A stretch of DNA of 64,000 nt from Actinacidiphila acididurans (GCF_016918855.1 NZ_JADKYB010000012.1:62001-126000), one strand, 5' to 3'. Counted from the first letter of the stretch, positions 17,765 to 27,541 are shown. A program made the numbers and translations. Notes: a model not told the origin generated them from the sequence alone.

Positions 17765-20662
17765 ATGACCGAGCAGGCGGCTCACCCGTACCCCGTGCAC
17801 TGGGAGGCGGACGTCGTCCTGCGCGACGGCGGCATCGCCCACATCCGGCCCATCGGCCCGGACGACGCAGGGCGACTGGTCGACTTCTACGAGAAGGTCT
17901 CGGACGAGTCGAAGTACTACCGCTTCTTCGCCCCCTACCCCCGGTTGTCGGACCGCGACGTGCACCGGTTCACGCACCACGACTACGTCGACCGGGTGGG
18001 ACTGGCCGCTACGGTGGGCGACGAGTTCATCGCGACCGTCCGCTACGACCGGATCGGCCCGGACGACCGCCCGGCCACCGGCAACGGAGAGACCCGGGCC
18101 GAGGTCGCCTTCCTGGTCCAGGACGAGCACCAGGGCCGCGGGGTGGCCTCCGCGCTGATGGAGCACATCGCCGCGGTCGCCCGCGAGCGCGGCATCCTCC
18201 GCTTCGTCGCCGAGGTACTGCCCGCCAACCACAAGATGGTCAAGGTCTTCACCGACGCCGGCTACACCCAGCGGCGCAGCATCGCCGACGGCGTGGTCCA
18301 CCTGGAACTGGACCTGGAACCCACTGACCGGTCCCTCCAGGTGATGCGGGCCCGCGAGCACCGCGCCGAGGCCCGTTCCATGCAGCGGCTGCTGCGGCCG
18401 CAGTCCGTCGCCGTGGTCGGCACCGGCCGTCGCCTCGGCGGTGTGGGCCGTACGCTGCTGCGCAACATCGTGGCGGGCGGCTTCACGGGGCGGCTGTACG
18501 CGATCAACCAGGCCTTTCCCGAGGCGGGCACCGTGATCGACGGCGTGCCCGGCCACCCCTCGGTACGGGCCGCCGGCGCGCCGGTGGACCTGGCGGTGCT
18601 GGCCGTGCCCGCCGACCGGGTGCCGCAGGCCGTCGCCGACTGCGGCGAGGCCGGAGTGCGCGGCCTGCTGGTGGTCACCGCCGGCTACTCCGAGACCGGG
18701 CCCGCCGGCCGCGCGGCGCAGCGCGAACTGGTCCGCCAGGCCCGCGGCCACGGCATGCGGGTGATGGGCCCGAACGCCCTGGGCCTGGTCAACACCGCTT
18801 CCGAGGTCCGGCTCAACGCCTCCCTGTCGCCCGGCATGCCGCACCGCGGCCGGCTCGGCCTGTTCACCCAGTCCGGCTCCATCGGCATCGCCCTGCTCTC
18901 CGGCCTGCACCGCCGGGGCCTGGGCCCGTCCACCTTCGTCTCGGCCGGCAACCGCGCGGACGTCTCCGGCAACGACCTGCTCCAGTTCTGGCAGGACGAC
19001 CCGGACACCGATGCGGTGCTGATGTACCTGGAGTCCTTCGGCAACCCGCGCAAGTTCACCCGGCTGGCCCGCCGGACCGCCGCGTGCAAACCTGTGGTGG
19101 TCGTCAAGGGCGCGGTGCACTCCGGGTCGGTGCCGGCCGGCCACACCGTGCCGGTCACCCGCATCCCCGACTCCACCGTCTCCGCCCTCTTCCGCCAGGC
19201 CGGCGTGATACGGGTGGACACCATCACCGAACTCCTGGACGCCGGGCTCTTCCTCGCCCTCCAGCCGCTGCCGCGCGGCGACCGGGTCACGATCCTCGGC
19301 AACTCCGAGTCGCTGGGCGTGGTCACCTACGACGCCGCGCTCACCGCGGGCCTGCACCCGTCCGCCCCGCGCGACCTGACCACCGCGGCCACCCCCGCCG
19401 ACTTCGCCGCCGCCCTGCGCGAGGCCCTCGCCGACCCGGGCAGCGACGCGGTCGTGGTCACCGCCATTCCCCGGGTCGGCAGCGACACCGCGCCCGAGGA
19501 CCCGGCCGCCCGCAGTGACCTGGCGCCTGCAAGCGCCGCGACACCCGCCAGCGCCGCCTCGCCCGGAAGCGCCCCCGCTTCCGGCGCAGACCCCTCCGAC
19601 CCCGAGACCGACCCCGGAACCGGCCCCGAATCCCACCCCGAGACCGACGCCGAAGCCGACGCCGAAGCCGGAGACGACCCCGCCCTCGCCGCCGCCCTGC
19701 GCGAAGCCGCCCACCGCGGCGGCAAGCCCGTCGTCGTGGTCCACCTCGCCCTGGACGCGATGGGCGACCGGCTGGCCGCCCCCGGCCCCGGCTCCCGGAT
19801 CCCCGCCTACCGCGCGGCCGAACGGGCGGTCGGCTCGCTCGCCGAGGCCGTCGCCTACGCCGCGTGGCGGACGACGGCCGCCGACCCCGGCCGGATCCCG
19901 GACTTCGACGACGTACGCGAGCACGACGCGGCCGACGACGTACGGCGGATGCTGCCCGCGGACGCGCCCGACTCCGGGGTCGAGCTGTCCCCGGAGGACG
20001 CCGCGGTCCTGCTCGGCCGGTACGGCATCCGGGTGCGGCAGGCGCTGCCCGCGCCCGACCCGCAGGCCGCGCTGGACGCCGCGGTCCGGCTCGGCTACCC
20101 GGTCGCCCTGAAGACCACCGCCCCCCACCTGCGGCACCGCGCCGACCTCGGCGGGGTGCGGCTGGACCTGGCCGGCCCGGACGACCTGCGGCGGGCCTAC
20201 GAGGAGCTGACCGCCCGGCTCGGCAAGCCCGCCGAACTGCTGCCGGTGGTGCAGGCCATGGCCCCGCGCGGGGTGGACACGGTGGTGCGCGCCGGAGTGG
20301 ACCCCGCGGCGGGCGCGGTGCTCTCCTTCGGGCTGGCCGGGGTGCCCTCGGAGCTGCTCGGCGACACCGCGCACCGGCTGGTTCCGGCCACCGACCGGGA
20401 CGTCGCCGAACTGGTCCGCTCGATCAGGGCCGCGCCCCTGCTGTTCGGCTGGCGCGGCGCCGAACCGGTGGACACCGCCGCCCTGGAGGAGCTGCTGCTG
20501 CGGGTCTCGCTGCTCGCCGACGACCTGCCGGAGGTGGTCGCGATCGACCTCGAGCCGGTGGTGGTCGCCGCGCACGGCCTGTCCGTACTGGGCGCGTCCG
20601 TCCGGCTGGCCCGCCCGCCGGCCCGCACCGACCTGGGCCCGCGCGCCCTGTCGGCCGTCTGA
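17765..20662 (+). CDS. GNAT acetyltransferase fused to NDP-forming acyl-CoA synthetase domains (Pat-type)
   Basis: A 965-residue protein of the Pat family: protein lysine acetyltransferases that in Streptomyces and E. coli (PatZ) modify acetyl-CoA synthetase. The GNAT domain comes first (about 18-185; AFLVQDEHQGRGVASALMEH binds acetyl-CoA). Then follow the CoA-binding domain (about 205-330, SVAVVGTGRRLGGVGRTLL), the ligase domain (LFTQSGSIGIALLSGL, GNRADVSGNDLLQFW) and an ATP-grasp domain (about 735-960). An acidic Ala/Pro/Glu/Asp-rich insert of about 60 residues (near 585-645) splits the synthetase part and is probably a disordered loop. TACGCT lies seven bases before the ATG and no ribosome site is seen, so the mRNA may be leaderless. 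Confidence 0.9.
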   Translation: MTEQAAHPYPVHWEADVVLRDGGIAHIRPIGPDDAGRLVDFYEKVSDESKYYRFFAPYPRLSDRDVHRFTHHDYVDRVGLAATVGDEFIATVRYDRIGPDDRPATGNGETRAEVAFLVQDEHQGRGVASALMEHIAAVARERGILRFVAEVLPANHKMVKVFTDAGYTQRRSIADGVVHLELDLEPTDRSLQVMRAREHRAEARSMQRLLRPQSVAVVGTGRRLGGVGRTLLRNIVAGGFTGRLYAINQAFPEAGTVIDGVPGHPSVRAAGAPVDLAVLAVPADRVPQAVADCGEAGVRGLLVVTAGYSETGPAGRAAQRELVRQARGHGMRVMGPNALGLVNTASEVRLNASLSPGMPHRGRLGLFTQSGSIGIALLSGLHRRGLGPSTFVSAGNRADVSGNDLLQFWQDDPDTDAVLMYLESFGNPRKFTRLARRTAACKPVVVVKGAVHSGSVPAGHTVPVTRIPDSTVSALFRQAGVIRVDTITELLDAGLFLALQPLPRGDRVTILGNSESLGVVTYDAALTAGLHPSAPRDLTTAATPADFAAALREALADPGSDAVVVTAIPRVGSDTAPEDPAARSDLAPASAATPASAASPGSAPASGADPSDPETDPGTGPESHPETDAEADAEAGDDPALAAALREAAHRGGKPVVVVHLALDAMGDRLAAPGPGSRIPAYRAAERAVGSLAEAVAYAAWRTTAADPGRIPDFDDVREHDAADDVRRMLPADAPDSGVELSPEDAAVLLGRYGIRVRQALPAPDPQAALDAAVRLGYPVALKTTAPHLRHRADLGGVRLDLAGPDDLRRAYEELTARLGKPAELLPVVQAMAPRGVDTVVRAGVDPAAGAVLSFGLAGVPSELLGDTAHRLVPATDRDVAELVRSIRAAPLLFGWRGAEPVDTAALEELLLRVSLLADDLPEVVAIDLEPVVVAAHGLSVLGASVRLARPPARTDLGPRALSAV

Positions 20663-20925
20663 TCAGGCTTGCATCGGATCCGTACCAGCTCCGTGCCAGC
20701 TCCGAACCCGATCCGGACCGGCTCCGAACAGCTCCGTCCGACTCCGAGCACGTCTGAATGATCCGAAAAGTCCTGATCGAATCGCCGCCGGGACCGGCCG
20801 GACCGCCCCACGAGCGCCCCCGACCGCCAGCCGACCGCCCGCCGACTGCCCCGCGAGGGCCAACCGCGCGGAAGAGTTCTCCCTCGTCCGGAGCCGTACC
20901 GCGTCACGCCATTAGGATGGTCCGC

Positions 20926-21510
20926 ATGGCGAAGACCGGTACGAGTACGCAGGGCCTGCGCACGGCCATTGAGCGCAGCGGTTACTACCCCACCCTGGTG
21001 GCCGAGGCCGTTGAGGCCGCCGTGGGCAATGAGCCGGTTTCCTCCTACCTGGTCCATCAGGAGACCACTTTCGACGCCAACGAAGTGCGCCGCCACGTGA
21101 CGGTCCTGGTCCTCACCGACAGCCGCTTCATCGTCAGCCACACCGACGAGCAGGCGGCCGACGACACCTCTCCGACGCCGTACGCGACGACCTCCACCGA
21201 ATCGGTGAAGATCGGCCGGATCTCGTCGGTCGTGGTCAGCCGGGTGGTCGCGAACCCCGAGTCGTACACGCCGGGGACGCTGCCGCGCGAGGTGGTGCTC
21301 ACCATCGGCTGGGGCGCGGTCTCCCGGATCGACCTGGAGCCCGCGGCCTGCGGCGACCCCAACTGCGAGGCCGACCACGGCTACACCGGCTCCTCCACCG
21401 CCGACGACCTCTCGCTGCGGGTGAGCGAGACCGGCGACGGCCCCGACACCGTCCGCCAGACCCTGGCCTTCGCGCAGGCGCTCTCCGAGGCGACAGCGGC
21501 CGCCGACTGA
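20926..21510 (+). CDS. DUF5998 family protein
   Basis: A 194-residue cytoplasmic protein conserved in actinobacteria (DUF5998), function unknown. It has no signal peptide. Notable segments are ERSGYYPTLVAEAV, VLTDSRFIVSHTDE, and a late Cys pair in ACGDPNCEADHGYTG that could bind metal. The ATG at 20926 follows TAGGAT by seven bases, fitting a -10 box and a leaderless transcript; earlier in-frame starts lie in sequence full of short CAGCTCCG-type repeats (20680-20750). The next gene starts on the last base of its stop (TGATG), so they are co-transcribed. Confidence 0.82.
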   Translation: MAKTGTSTQGLRTAIERSGYYPTLVAEAVEAAVGNEPVSSYLVHQETTFDANEVRRHVTVLVLTDSRFIVSHTDEQAADDTSPTPYATTSTESVKIGRISSVVVSRVVANPESYTPGTLPREVVLTIGWGAVSRIDLEPAACGDPNCEADHGYTGSSTADDLSLRVSETGDGPDTVRQTLAFAQALSEATAAAD

Positions 21511-22703
21511 TGGCCCTGCCGTACATGGACACCGGCGCGCCCGCGCCGCTCGACCCCTTCACCGCCCCCGTGCCCGAGTACGGCACGGGCGCGCTCAGCG
21601 ACGTGATCCCGGCCGCGGTGGCCGGCCTCGCGATTCCCGGCATGCCCCCGACCGGCCTGGCGCTCGAGCCCGCCGACCGGGTGTGCGTGTTCCTGGTCGA
21701 CGGCCTGGGCTGGGAGCTGCTGCTGCGCCACCCCGAGCAGGCCCCGTACCTGACCTCGCTGCTGGGCACCTCGCGCGGCGGCACCGGCCGGCCGCTCACC
21801 GCGGGCTTCCCCGCCACCACCGCCACCTCGCTCGCCTCGGTCGGCACCGGCCTGCCGCCCGGCGTGCACGGGCTGCCCGGCTACACCGCCCGCAACCCCG
21901 AGACCGGGCAGCTGATGAACCAGCTGCGCTGGCAGCCGTGGACCTCGCCCTCGGTGTGGCAGCCGCACCCCACCGTCTTCCGCCTGGCCGACGCGGCCGG
22001 CATCGAGACCAGCCAGGTCTCCTCGCCCGGCTTCGAGCACACCCCGCTGACCCGGGTCGCCCTGTCCGGCGGCACCTTCCTCGGCCGGCTCACCGGCGAG
22101 GAGCGGATGGACCTGGCCGCCGAGCGGCTGGCCGCCGCCGACCGCGCGCTGGTCTACACGTACTACAGCGAACTCGACGCCATGGGCCACCGGCACGGCG
22201 TCGACTCGGACGCCTGGCGCGGGCAGCTCGGCCTGGTGGACCGGCTGGTGCGGCGGCTGGCCGAGCAGCTTCCGCCGCGCAGCGCGCTGTACGTGACCGC
22301 CGACCACGGCATGCTCGACGTCCCCTTCGACGAGGAGTCCCGGATCGACTTCGACGAGGACTGGGAGCTGCGGGCCGGCGTCGCGCTGCTCGGCGGCGAG
22401 GGGCGGGCCCGGCACGTCTACGCGGTGCCCGGCGCCACCGCCGACGTGCTGGCGGTGTGGCGGGAGGTGCTGGGCGACCGGATGTGGGTGGCCGGCCGCG
22501 ACGAGGCCGTCGCCGCGGGCTGGTTCGGCCCCGACCCCGAACGCAGGGTGCTGCCCCGGATCGGCGACGTGGTCGCCGTCGCGCGCGACGACATGGCGAT
22601 CGTGGCCACGACCACCGAGCCGGGGGAGTCGAAGATGGTCGGCCTGCACGGCTCGCTGGCACCCGTCGAACAACTGGTCCCGCTGCTGGAAGTACGCTCC
22701 TGA
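21510..22703 (+). CDS. Alkaline-phosphatase-superfamily phosphodiesterase/nucleotide pyrophosphatase
   Basis: A 397-residue enzyme of the type I phosphodiesterase/nucleotide pyrophosphatase group. The first metal Asp is in CVFLVDGLGWELL (about residue 68), the nucleophile Thr in GFPATTATSLASVGTG, and later metal ligands in YSELDAMGHRHG and TADHGMLDVPFD. No signal peptide is evident, so it probably acts in the cytoplasm on a phosphodiester or phosphomonoester not identifiable from sequence. The start overlaps the stop of the DUF5998 gene. Confidence 0.88.
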   Translation: MALPYMDTGAPAPLDPFTAPVPEYGTGALSDVIPAAVAGLAIPGMPPTGLALEPADRVCVFLVDGLGWELLLRHPEQAPYLTSLLGTSRGGTGRPLTAGFPATTATSLASVGTGLPPGVHGLPGYTARNPETGQLMNQLRWQPWTSPSVWQPHPTVFRLADAAGIETSQVSSPGFEHTPLTRVALSGGTFLGRLTGEERMDLAAERLAAADRALVYTYYSELDAMGHRHGVDSDAWRGQLGLVDRLVRRLAEQLPPRSALYVTADHGMLDVPFDEESRIDFDEDWELRAGVALLGGEGRARHVYAVPGATADVLAVWREVLGDRMWVAGRDEAVAAGWFGPDPERRVLPRIGDVVAVARDDMAIVATTTEPGESKMVGLHGSLAPVEQLVPLLEVRS

Positions 22704-22813
22704 AGCACCGCGCGCCCCGGTCCCGTACGCCGGCGCGCCCGTCAACCGCGGGCGCGCGCCGGCCAGTACGCGCCACCCGAACCCGTCCCCTCCGAAAGGC
22801 CGTCGCCCCACCC

Positions 22814-23464
22814 ATGCCCGAGCTGGTCTTCTTCTCCGGAACCATGGACTGCGGCAAGAGCACCCTCGCCCTGCAGATCGTCCACAACCGCACCGCTCGC
22901 GGCCTCCAGTCGGTGATATTCACCCGCAACGACCGGGCCGGCGCGGGCAAGCTCTCCTCCCGGCTGGGCCTGGTCACCGACGCCGTGGAGGTCACCGACG
23001 GGATGGACCTGTACGAGTACGTGGTCGGCGTGCTCAGCCGCGGCGGCCGGGTGGACTACGTGGTGCTGGACGAGGCCCAGTTCATCGCGCCGGAGCAGAC
23101 CGACCAACTGGCCCGGATCGTGGACGACCTGGACCTGGACGTCTACGCCTTCGGCATCACCACCGACTTCCGCACCCGGCTCTTCCCCGGCTCGCAGCGG
23201 CTGATCGAACTCGCCGACCGGGTGGAGACCCTCCAGGTCGAGGCGCTGTGCTGGTGCGGCGCGCGGGCCACCCACAACGCCCGTACGGTCGGCGGGGTGA
23301 TGGTGGTCGAGGGTGCCCAGGTGGTCATCGGCGACATCGACGGCATCCCGGACGAGGTCGGTTACGAGGTGCTGTGCCGGCGCCACCACCGGCGCCGGAT
23401 GACCCGGGCGAGCGCGGGGGCCGCCGCGCTCAGCGCGGACGTGCTGCCGGTGCCGCGGGCGTAG
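22814..23464 (+). CDS. tdk: Thymidine kinase
   Basis: Phosphorylates thymidine with ATP for nucleotide salvage. The 216-residue protein has the Walker A motif GTMDCGKST (residues 9-17), the catalytic Glu in VVLDEAQF (near 87), the lasso-like region, and the structural zinc ligands in CWCGARATHN and CRRHH. Size and motif order fit type II thymidine kinases. It is the last core gene before the glycan block; a clear hairpin separates it from the opposing beta-helix gene. Confidence 0.94.
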   Translation: MPELVFFSGTMDCGKSTLALQIVHNRTARGLQSVIFTRNDRAGAGKLSSRLGLVTDAVEVTDGMDLYEYVVGVLSRGGRVDYVVLDEAQFIAPEQTDQLARIVDDLDLDVYAFGITTDFRTRLFPGSQRLIELADRVETLQVEALCWCGARATHNARTVGGVMVVEGAQVVIGDIDGIPDEVGYEVLCRRHHRRRMTRASAGAAALSADVLPVPRA

Positions 23465-23474
23465 GAACGCCCGA

Positions 23475-23509
23475 GCGCGCGGCGGGAACGATGCTTCCCC
23501 GCCGCGCGC
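23475..23509. terminator. Terminator between tdk and the beta-helix gene
   Basis: Twelve-base arms GCGCGCGGCGGG and CCCGCCGCGCGC with an 11-base loop, between two convergent genes. Confidence 0.85.
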
Positions 23510-23526
23510 CCGGTCCGCGGGCCCGC

Positions 23527-26500
23527 TCAGCCGCCGGCGACCGGCCCGAACCGGGCCACCACCGTGCGGTCCCCGGTCACCGGCACCGCGATCACGGCGG
23601 TCGTGTCCGGCAGCGCGGCGCCGTCCAGTGTCCAGCCCAGCAGTTTGCAGCCGGGCGCCGGGACCGCGGTGACGGTCGCCGTGTCGCCCTTCTCGAAGCG
23701 GCCGGGCGCGGTCTGGTTGCCGCTCACCGTGACCGTGCCGCCGTCCGCCGGATCGGCGGTCGCGGTCACCGACTGCTCCACGATGTTGATCACCATGATG
23801 TTCCGCAGCGTGGCCGGGCCGGTGTACGTGGTGCCGTTGTAGCGCAGCACGTTGACCGCGGAGACCCGGGCGTCCGGGCCGGCCTTGACGGTGTACCCGC
23901 CGTCACCGAGGTTGTCGGTGCCCAGGTTGACGGCGTGCACGTCGCCGGACTCCACCGCCAGGCCGTCGTGCATGCCGTAGCCGAAGACGTCCAGCAGCCT
24001 CAGGTCCCGTGCGCCCGCCACGTGCACCAGGTCGGTGCGCTTGCGCGTGTACGCGTCGATGGTCTGCGAGAACACCCCGCTGTCCGGCCCCCAGTCCGGC
24101 ACGCCGTAGCCGATCCGGTTGACGGAGTTGCCGTTGGTGAGCACCCCGTCGATCACCCCGTCGTCGGCGGCGCCCACGGTGATGCCCCGGTTCAGGAAGG
24201 CGCCGGTGACCTTGCGCACGGTGAAGCCGTCCGCGCCGCCGGTCAGGTCGATGCCGTTCCAGGCGTTGGTCAGGCCGACGTCGATCACGTAGACGCCGCG
24301 CGCGGTGCCACGGATGTCGTACGGGAAGGGCACGTAGCCGTCGGCCGGGTTGTTGCCCGGGTGGAAGACGCGCAGGCCGCGTACGCCCGCACCCGTGCCG
24401 GCCAGCGTCACCACGGCCGGCGCGGTGTCCGGGTCCGCGGTGTCGCGGCCCTCGTACCCGATGAGTACGGTGCCGCTGCTGGCGCCGGTCAGGTCCCGGT
24501 TCGGGGAGGCCGCGGCGCCGCGCAGTTCGACTCCGGCCGGCACCCGCAGGTGCCCGTCGATCCGGTACCAGCCGGCCGGCAGGTACACCACGCCGCCGCC
24601 CTCGGCGCCCGCCCGGTCCAGCAGCCGCTGGAGCGCGGGGGTGGCGTCGGCGACCGGCGCGTAACCCACGCCGTGGGTGGCGGCCGGCGCCACGTACAGC
24701 GTCCGCCGGTGCGGCTGCGGGGTGCGGGCCGGTACGTCGGTGCCGGACACCGTGCCCGGCAGCGTGATCACCGTGCCCGAGGTGGGGCCGTCGAGCGCGG
24801 TGCCGGTGACCTTCACGTACCCCTTCGCGTTGTTGCGCACCGAGGCCACGCTGCCCTGAAGGGTGCTGGCGCCCAGCGTCATGCCCCAGCGGCTGTCGAT
24901 GTCGTCCACCTGGAGGGCGACGTCGGTGCGCAGCACCCGGGTGTTCAGGAAGGCGCCGACGAAGGACGCTCGTTGGCCCTTCACCACCTGGATGCCGGTG
25001 CGGTAGTCGGACAGTGCGATCCGGTCGAACTGGTCCCACTCCAGGTCCCCGAGGACCAGCCCGGTGCCGTGCGCCCGGGTCCAGGCGTCCAGCACGGCCC
25101 GGTTCGGCGGCCGGTACCGCGAAGGAGCGCTCGCCCAGTAGGAGTTGGCGAAGGTGATGTCGTCCCAGGTGCCGACGTCCGCACCGTTGTACGCCCGCGC
25201 ACCCTCGGCCAGCACCGTGCCCTTGACGTCGTCCAGCGCGGCCGACTCGTGCACCTGCCCCTGCACCGCCGGCTCGCCGCGGTCGCTGGGCATCGTCGAG
25301 ATGCCCACGCCCTTGTACGAGTTCAGCATCGTGACGTGCGCGACCGTGGACATCATGTAGTTCTGGTCGCCCTGCCAGGCCCGGCCGGGGATCTCGAAGG
25401 TGTAGTTGTACGGCACCGGGTCCGTCGCGCTCTGCCGCGGGTAGTACGTGGTCAGGCCCTGCACCGAGGCGCTGCCGCCGACCCGGAACAGCACCGGGCC
25501 GTCCGCGCCGGCCGGCAGGTCGGCGACGATCACCGTCCCGTACGACCCCGATCCGTGGTCCGGGTCGCGCCGGTCGCCGCGCAGCGAGCAGAACGCCGGG
25601 ATCTCGACGGTGCCGGTGATCCGGTACGTGCCCGCGCCCAGCCAGACCGTCCCGCCGCCCGCGTCCTGGCAGTCGTACAGCGCGGACTGGAGCGCCTGCG
25701 TCGCGTCCTTGGCCCCGGTCGGGTCCACGCCGTAATTGCGGGCGTCGAAGTCGGCGACCACCGGGTCGCCGGCCGGGAAGCGGGTGGCGACCAGCTTCGG
25801 GTGCGCGATGACCGCCGGCCGGTCGTGCACCCGCAGGTCGGTCAGCGCCACCGAGGACGCCCCGGGCGCGTAGCCGTGGATCGCCAGCCGCACGTAGCGG
25901 GCCGTCACCGGCGGGAAGGCGGTGGCGAACACCTGGCCGGGGCCGCTGGCGCCGCTGCGGCCCACGTCACGGAAGGCCGTGCCGTCGGCCGAGACCTGCA
26001 CGGTCCAGTCGGAGGAGAAGGTGCCGCCCCACTGGGTCGTCACCTGGTCGAAGCGCTTGGCGGCGCCCAGGTCCACGGTCAGGGTCTCGCCCGCGCCGCC
26101 CGAACCGCTCACCCACGCGGTGCCGCCGTCCGCGTCGATCGCCGCGGCGGGGGAGGAGCCGGCAGCCGTGCTGGACGCGGTGGCCGTGCCCAGGCGGGCC
26201 AGGTCGGTGTTGACGACCTTCGCCCGGAAGGCGTCCAGCGCGGTCTGCAGCGCGATGAAGGCGGTACGGGCCTGCTCGTCGGTCACGTCCGTGCCGTCCG
26301 CCACCGCCCGCGCCGCGTCGGCCGCCTGCTTCAGCTCCTCCTTCGCGCCCGGCGGATACTGGCCGTCCCGGGAGCCCTCACGGGCCGCCGCATACGCCGT
26401 GTCCGCCTGCGCCACCAGCCGCTTCAGGCCCACCGTCGGGTCCAGCGTGCGGGGCAGCGCGGTCACCGTCACCCGGGCCACGGTCAGCTCGCCGGGCCGG

Positions 26501-27456
26501 TCCGCGGTGTTGATCCGGAAGTCCGAGCCGTTCGAACGGTTCGTCAGGATCGCGTCGTCCAGCAGGAAGGTGTGCGTCTTCCAGGTGCCGGTGTCGCCGT
26601 AGGTGAACACCGGGGACCGTTTGAACATCTGCGGAATCGTGTCGCCCGGCGAGTCGTACTCCAACTGCATCGAGCCGTTGCCCCGGTCCAGGTAGTCCAC
26701 GCTCACGGCGACCGGGTCCCGGTTGTCGAACAGCTTGGTGTCGTCCACGTTCATGTAGAAGAAGCCGGTCTCGGCGCCCGGGTGGCTGCGGTCGGTCTCC
26801 CAGTACCCGCGGCCGTCGGCCGTGCCCGTCACCAGGTTGGCGTCACTGTCGCCGGCCCGCGGGCTGATCCCCTGCGACGACACGCTTGGGCCCAGGTCCA
26901 CCGCGTATCCCGCGGCCACCCGCACCGAGCCGACCGTGATGTCGGCCGGCTGCCCGTCGTCGTCCCCCGACAGCCGCAGCGCCTCCAGGCCCTGCCCGCC
27001 CGTGCCCAGGCCGAACGCCTCCGTCCGCCACGTCCCGGACCCGGTGAGCGCCACGCTCCCCACCGTGTCGGTCCCCTCCGTGACCCGCAGCGTGCCCTGC
27101 CCCAGGTCCTCGTACGTCACCGCCACGGTCACCGGCGCCGCGCCCACCTGCCCGCGGAACTCCTGCGCGACGTCGAACCCGAACCAGTCCGTCCCGGCGG
27201 CCACGTCCGTCCGCCAGTACGGTGTCCCCCCGTCCGTCCCGGTCCGTACCCCCGCGGCGTTGTCCCCGGCCGTCGCCGTCATGCCCAGCGTCACCGGCTG
27301 CGCCCCGAGATCCGCCCCGACGCCCAGCGGATACAGCGGCTCTCCGGCGGCCCGGGCGCTCTGCTGCGCGGGTATCCCCAGCGCTCCCGCCGCCATCACC
27401 AGCGCGATCACGGGTGCGCGCAACCACCCCACCGGCGACCGTCTCTTCCGTTTCAA
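23527..27456 (-). CDS. Large secreted multidomain beta-helix protein (pectate-lyase-3/GH55-like)
   Basis: A 1,309-residue exported protein. Signal peptide at 1-37 (KRKRR, hydrophobic core, ARA-AGEP). Then two related beta-sandwich modules (about 40-185 and 185-340), a helical FIVAR-like stretch (345-410, ELKQAADAARAVADGTDVTDEQARTA type), an F5/8-type C discoidin/CBM32 domain (415-547), two pectate-lyase-3 beta-helix domains (from FDARNYGVDPTGAKDATQAL near 565, and from PALQRLLDRAGAEGGG near 935), and a C-terminal small beta domain (1230-1309). Tandem beta-helices resemble GH55 glucanases, but I cannot assign catalytic residues. The start is TTG 27456: AGGAGG stands six bases upstream and no ATG/GTG gives a signal peptide. 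Last gene of the minus-strand import/degradation operon; probably cuts or binds a polysaccharide outside the cell. Confidence 0.82.
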   Translation of the reverse strand: MKRKRRSPVGWLRAPVIALVMAAGALGIPAQQSARAAGEPLYPLGVGADLGAQPVTLGMTATAGDNAAGVRTGTDGGTPYWRTDVAAGTDWFGFDVAQEFRGQVGAAPVTVAVTYEDLGQGTLRVTEGTDTVGSVALTGSGTWRTEAFGLGTGGQGLEALRLSGDDDGQPADITVGSVRVAAGYAVDLGPSVSSQGISPRAGDSDANLVTGTADGRGYWETDRSHPGAETGFFYMNVDDTKLFDNRDPVAVSVDYLDRGNGSMQLEYDSPGDTIPQMFKRSPVFTYGDTGTWKTHTFLLDDAILTNRSNGSDFRINTADRPGELTVARVTVTALPRTLDPTVGLKRLVAQADTAYAAAREGSRDGQYPPGAKEELKQAADAARAVADGTDVTDEQARTAFIALQTALDAFRAKVVNTDLARLGTATASSTAAGSSPAAAIDADGGTAWVSGSGGAGETLTVDLGAAKRFDQVTTQWGGTFSSDWTVQVSADGTAFRDVGRSGASGPGQVFATAFPPVTARYVRLAIHGYAPGASSVALTDLRVHDRPAVIAHPKLVATRFPAGDPVVADFDARNYGVDPTGAKDATQALQSALYDCQDAGGGTVWLGAGTYRITGTVEIPAFCSLRGDRRDPDHGSGSYGTVIVADLPAGADGPVLFRVGGSASVQGLTTYYPRQSATDPVPYNYTFEIPGRAWQGDQNYMMSTVAHVTMLNSYKGVGISTMPSDRGEPAVQGQVHESAALDDVKGTVLAEGARAYNGADVGTWDDITFANSYWASAPSRYRPPNRAVLDAWTRAHGTGLVLGDLEWDQFDRIALSDYRTGIQVVKGQRASFVGAFLNTRVLRTDVALQVDDIDSRWGMTLGASTLQGSVASVRNNAKGYVKVTGTALDGPTSGTVITLPGTVSGTDVPARTPQPHRRTLYVAPAATHGVGYAPVADATPALQRLLDRAGAEGGGVVYLPAGWYRIDGHLRVPAGVELRGAAASPNRDLTGASSGTVLIGYEGRDTADPDTAPAVVTLAGTGAGVRGLRVFHPGNNPADGYVPFPYDIRGTARGVYVIDVGLTNAWNGIDLTGGADGFTVRKVTGAFLNRGITVGAADDGVIDGVLTNGNSVNRIGYGVPDWGPDSGVFSQTIDAYTRKRTDLVHVAGARDLRLLDVFGYGMHDGLAVESGDVHAVNLGTDNLGDGGYTVKAGPDARVSAVNVLRYNGTTYTGPATLRNIMVINIVEQSVTATADPADGGTVTVSGNQTAPGRFEKGDTATVTAVPAPGCKLLGWTLDGAALPDTTAVIAVPVTGDRTVVARFGPVAGG

Positions 27457-27541
27457 GGCAACCTCCTGCTGTCCTCGACGGATCCTGCTCTCGGCTGTTC
27501 TTCGTGCGTGAGCTGTACGTACGAGTGAGTGGACGGCGCGG

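Noticed and set aside
17246..20575. Minus-strand open frame of 1,109 codons across ptsH and the Pat gene
   Set aside because: Composition typical of an antisense frame; GNAT and acyl-CoA synthetase domains are on the plus strand and HPr uses another minus frame.
23248..27528. Plus-strand open frame of 1,426 codons over the beta-helix gene
   Set aside because: Antisense shadow rich in Arg/His/Gly/Val with no fold signature; the minus-strand frame has signal peptide, discoidin and beta-helix features and a perfect ribosome site.
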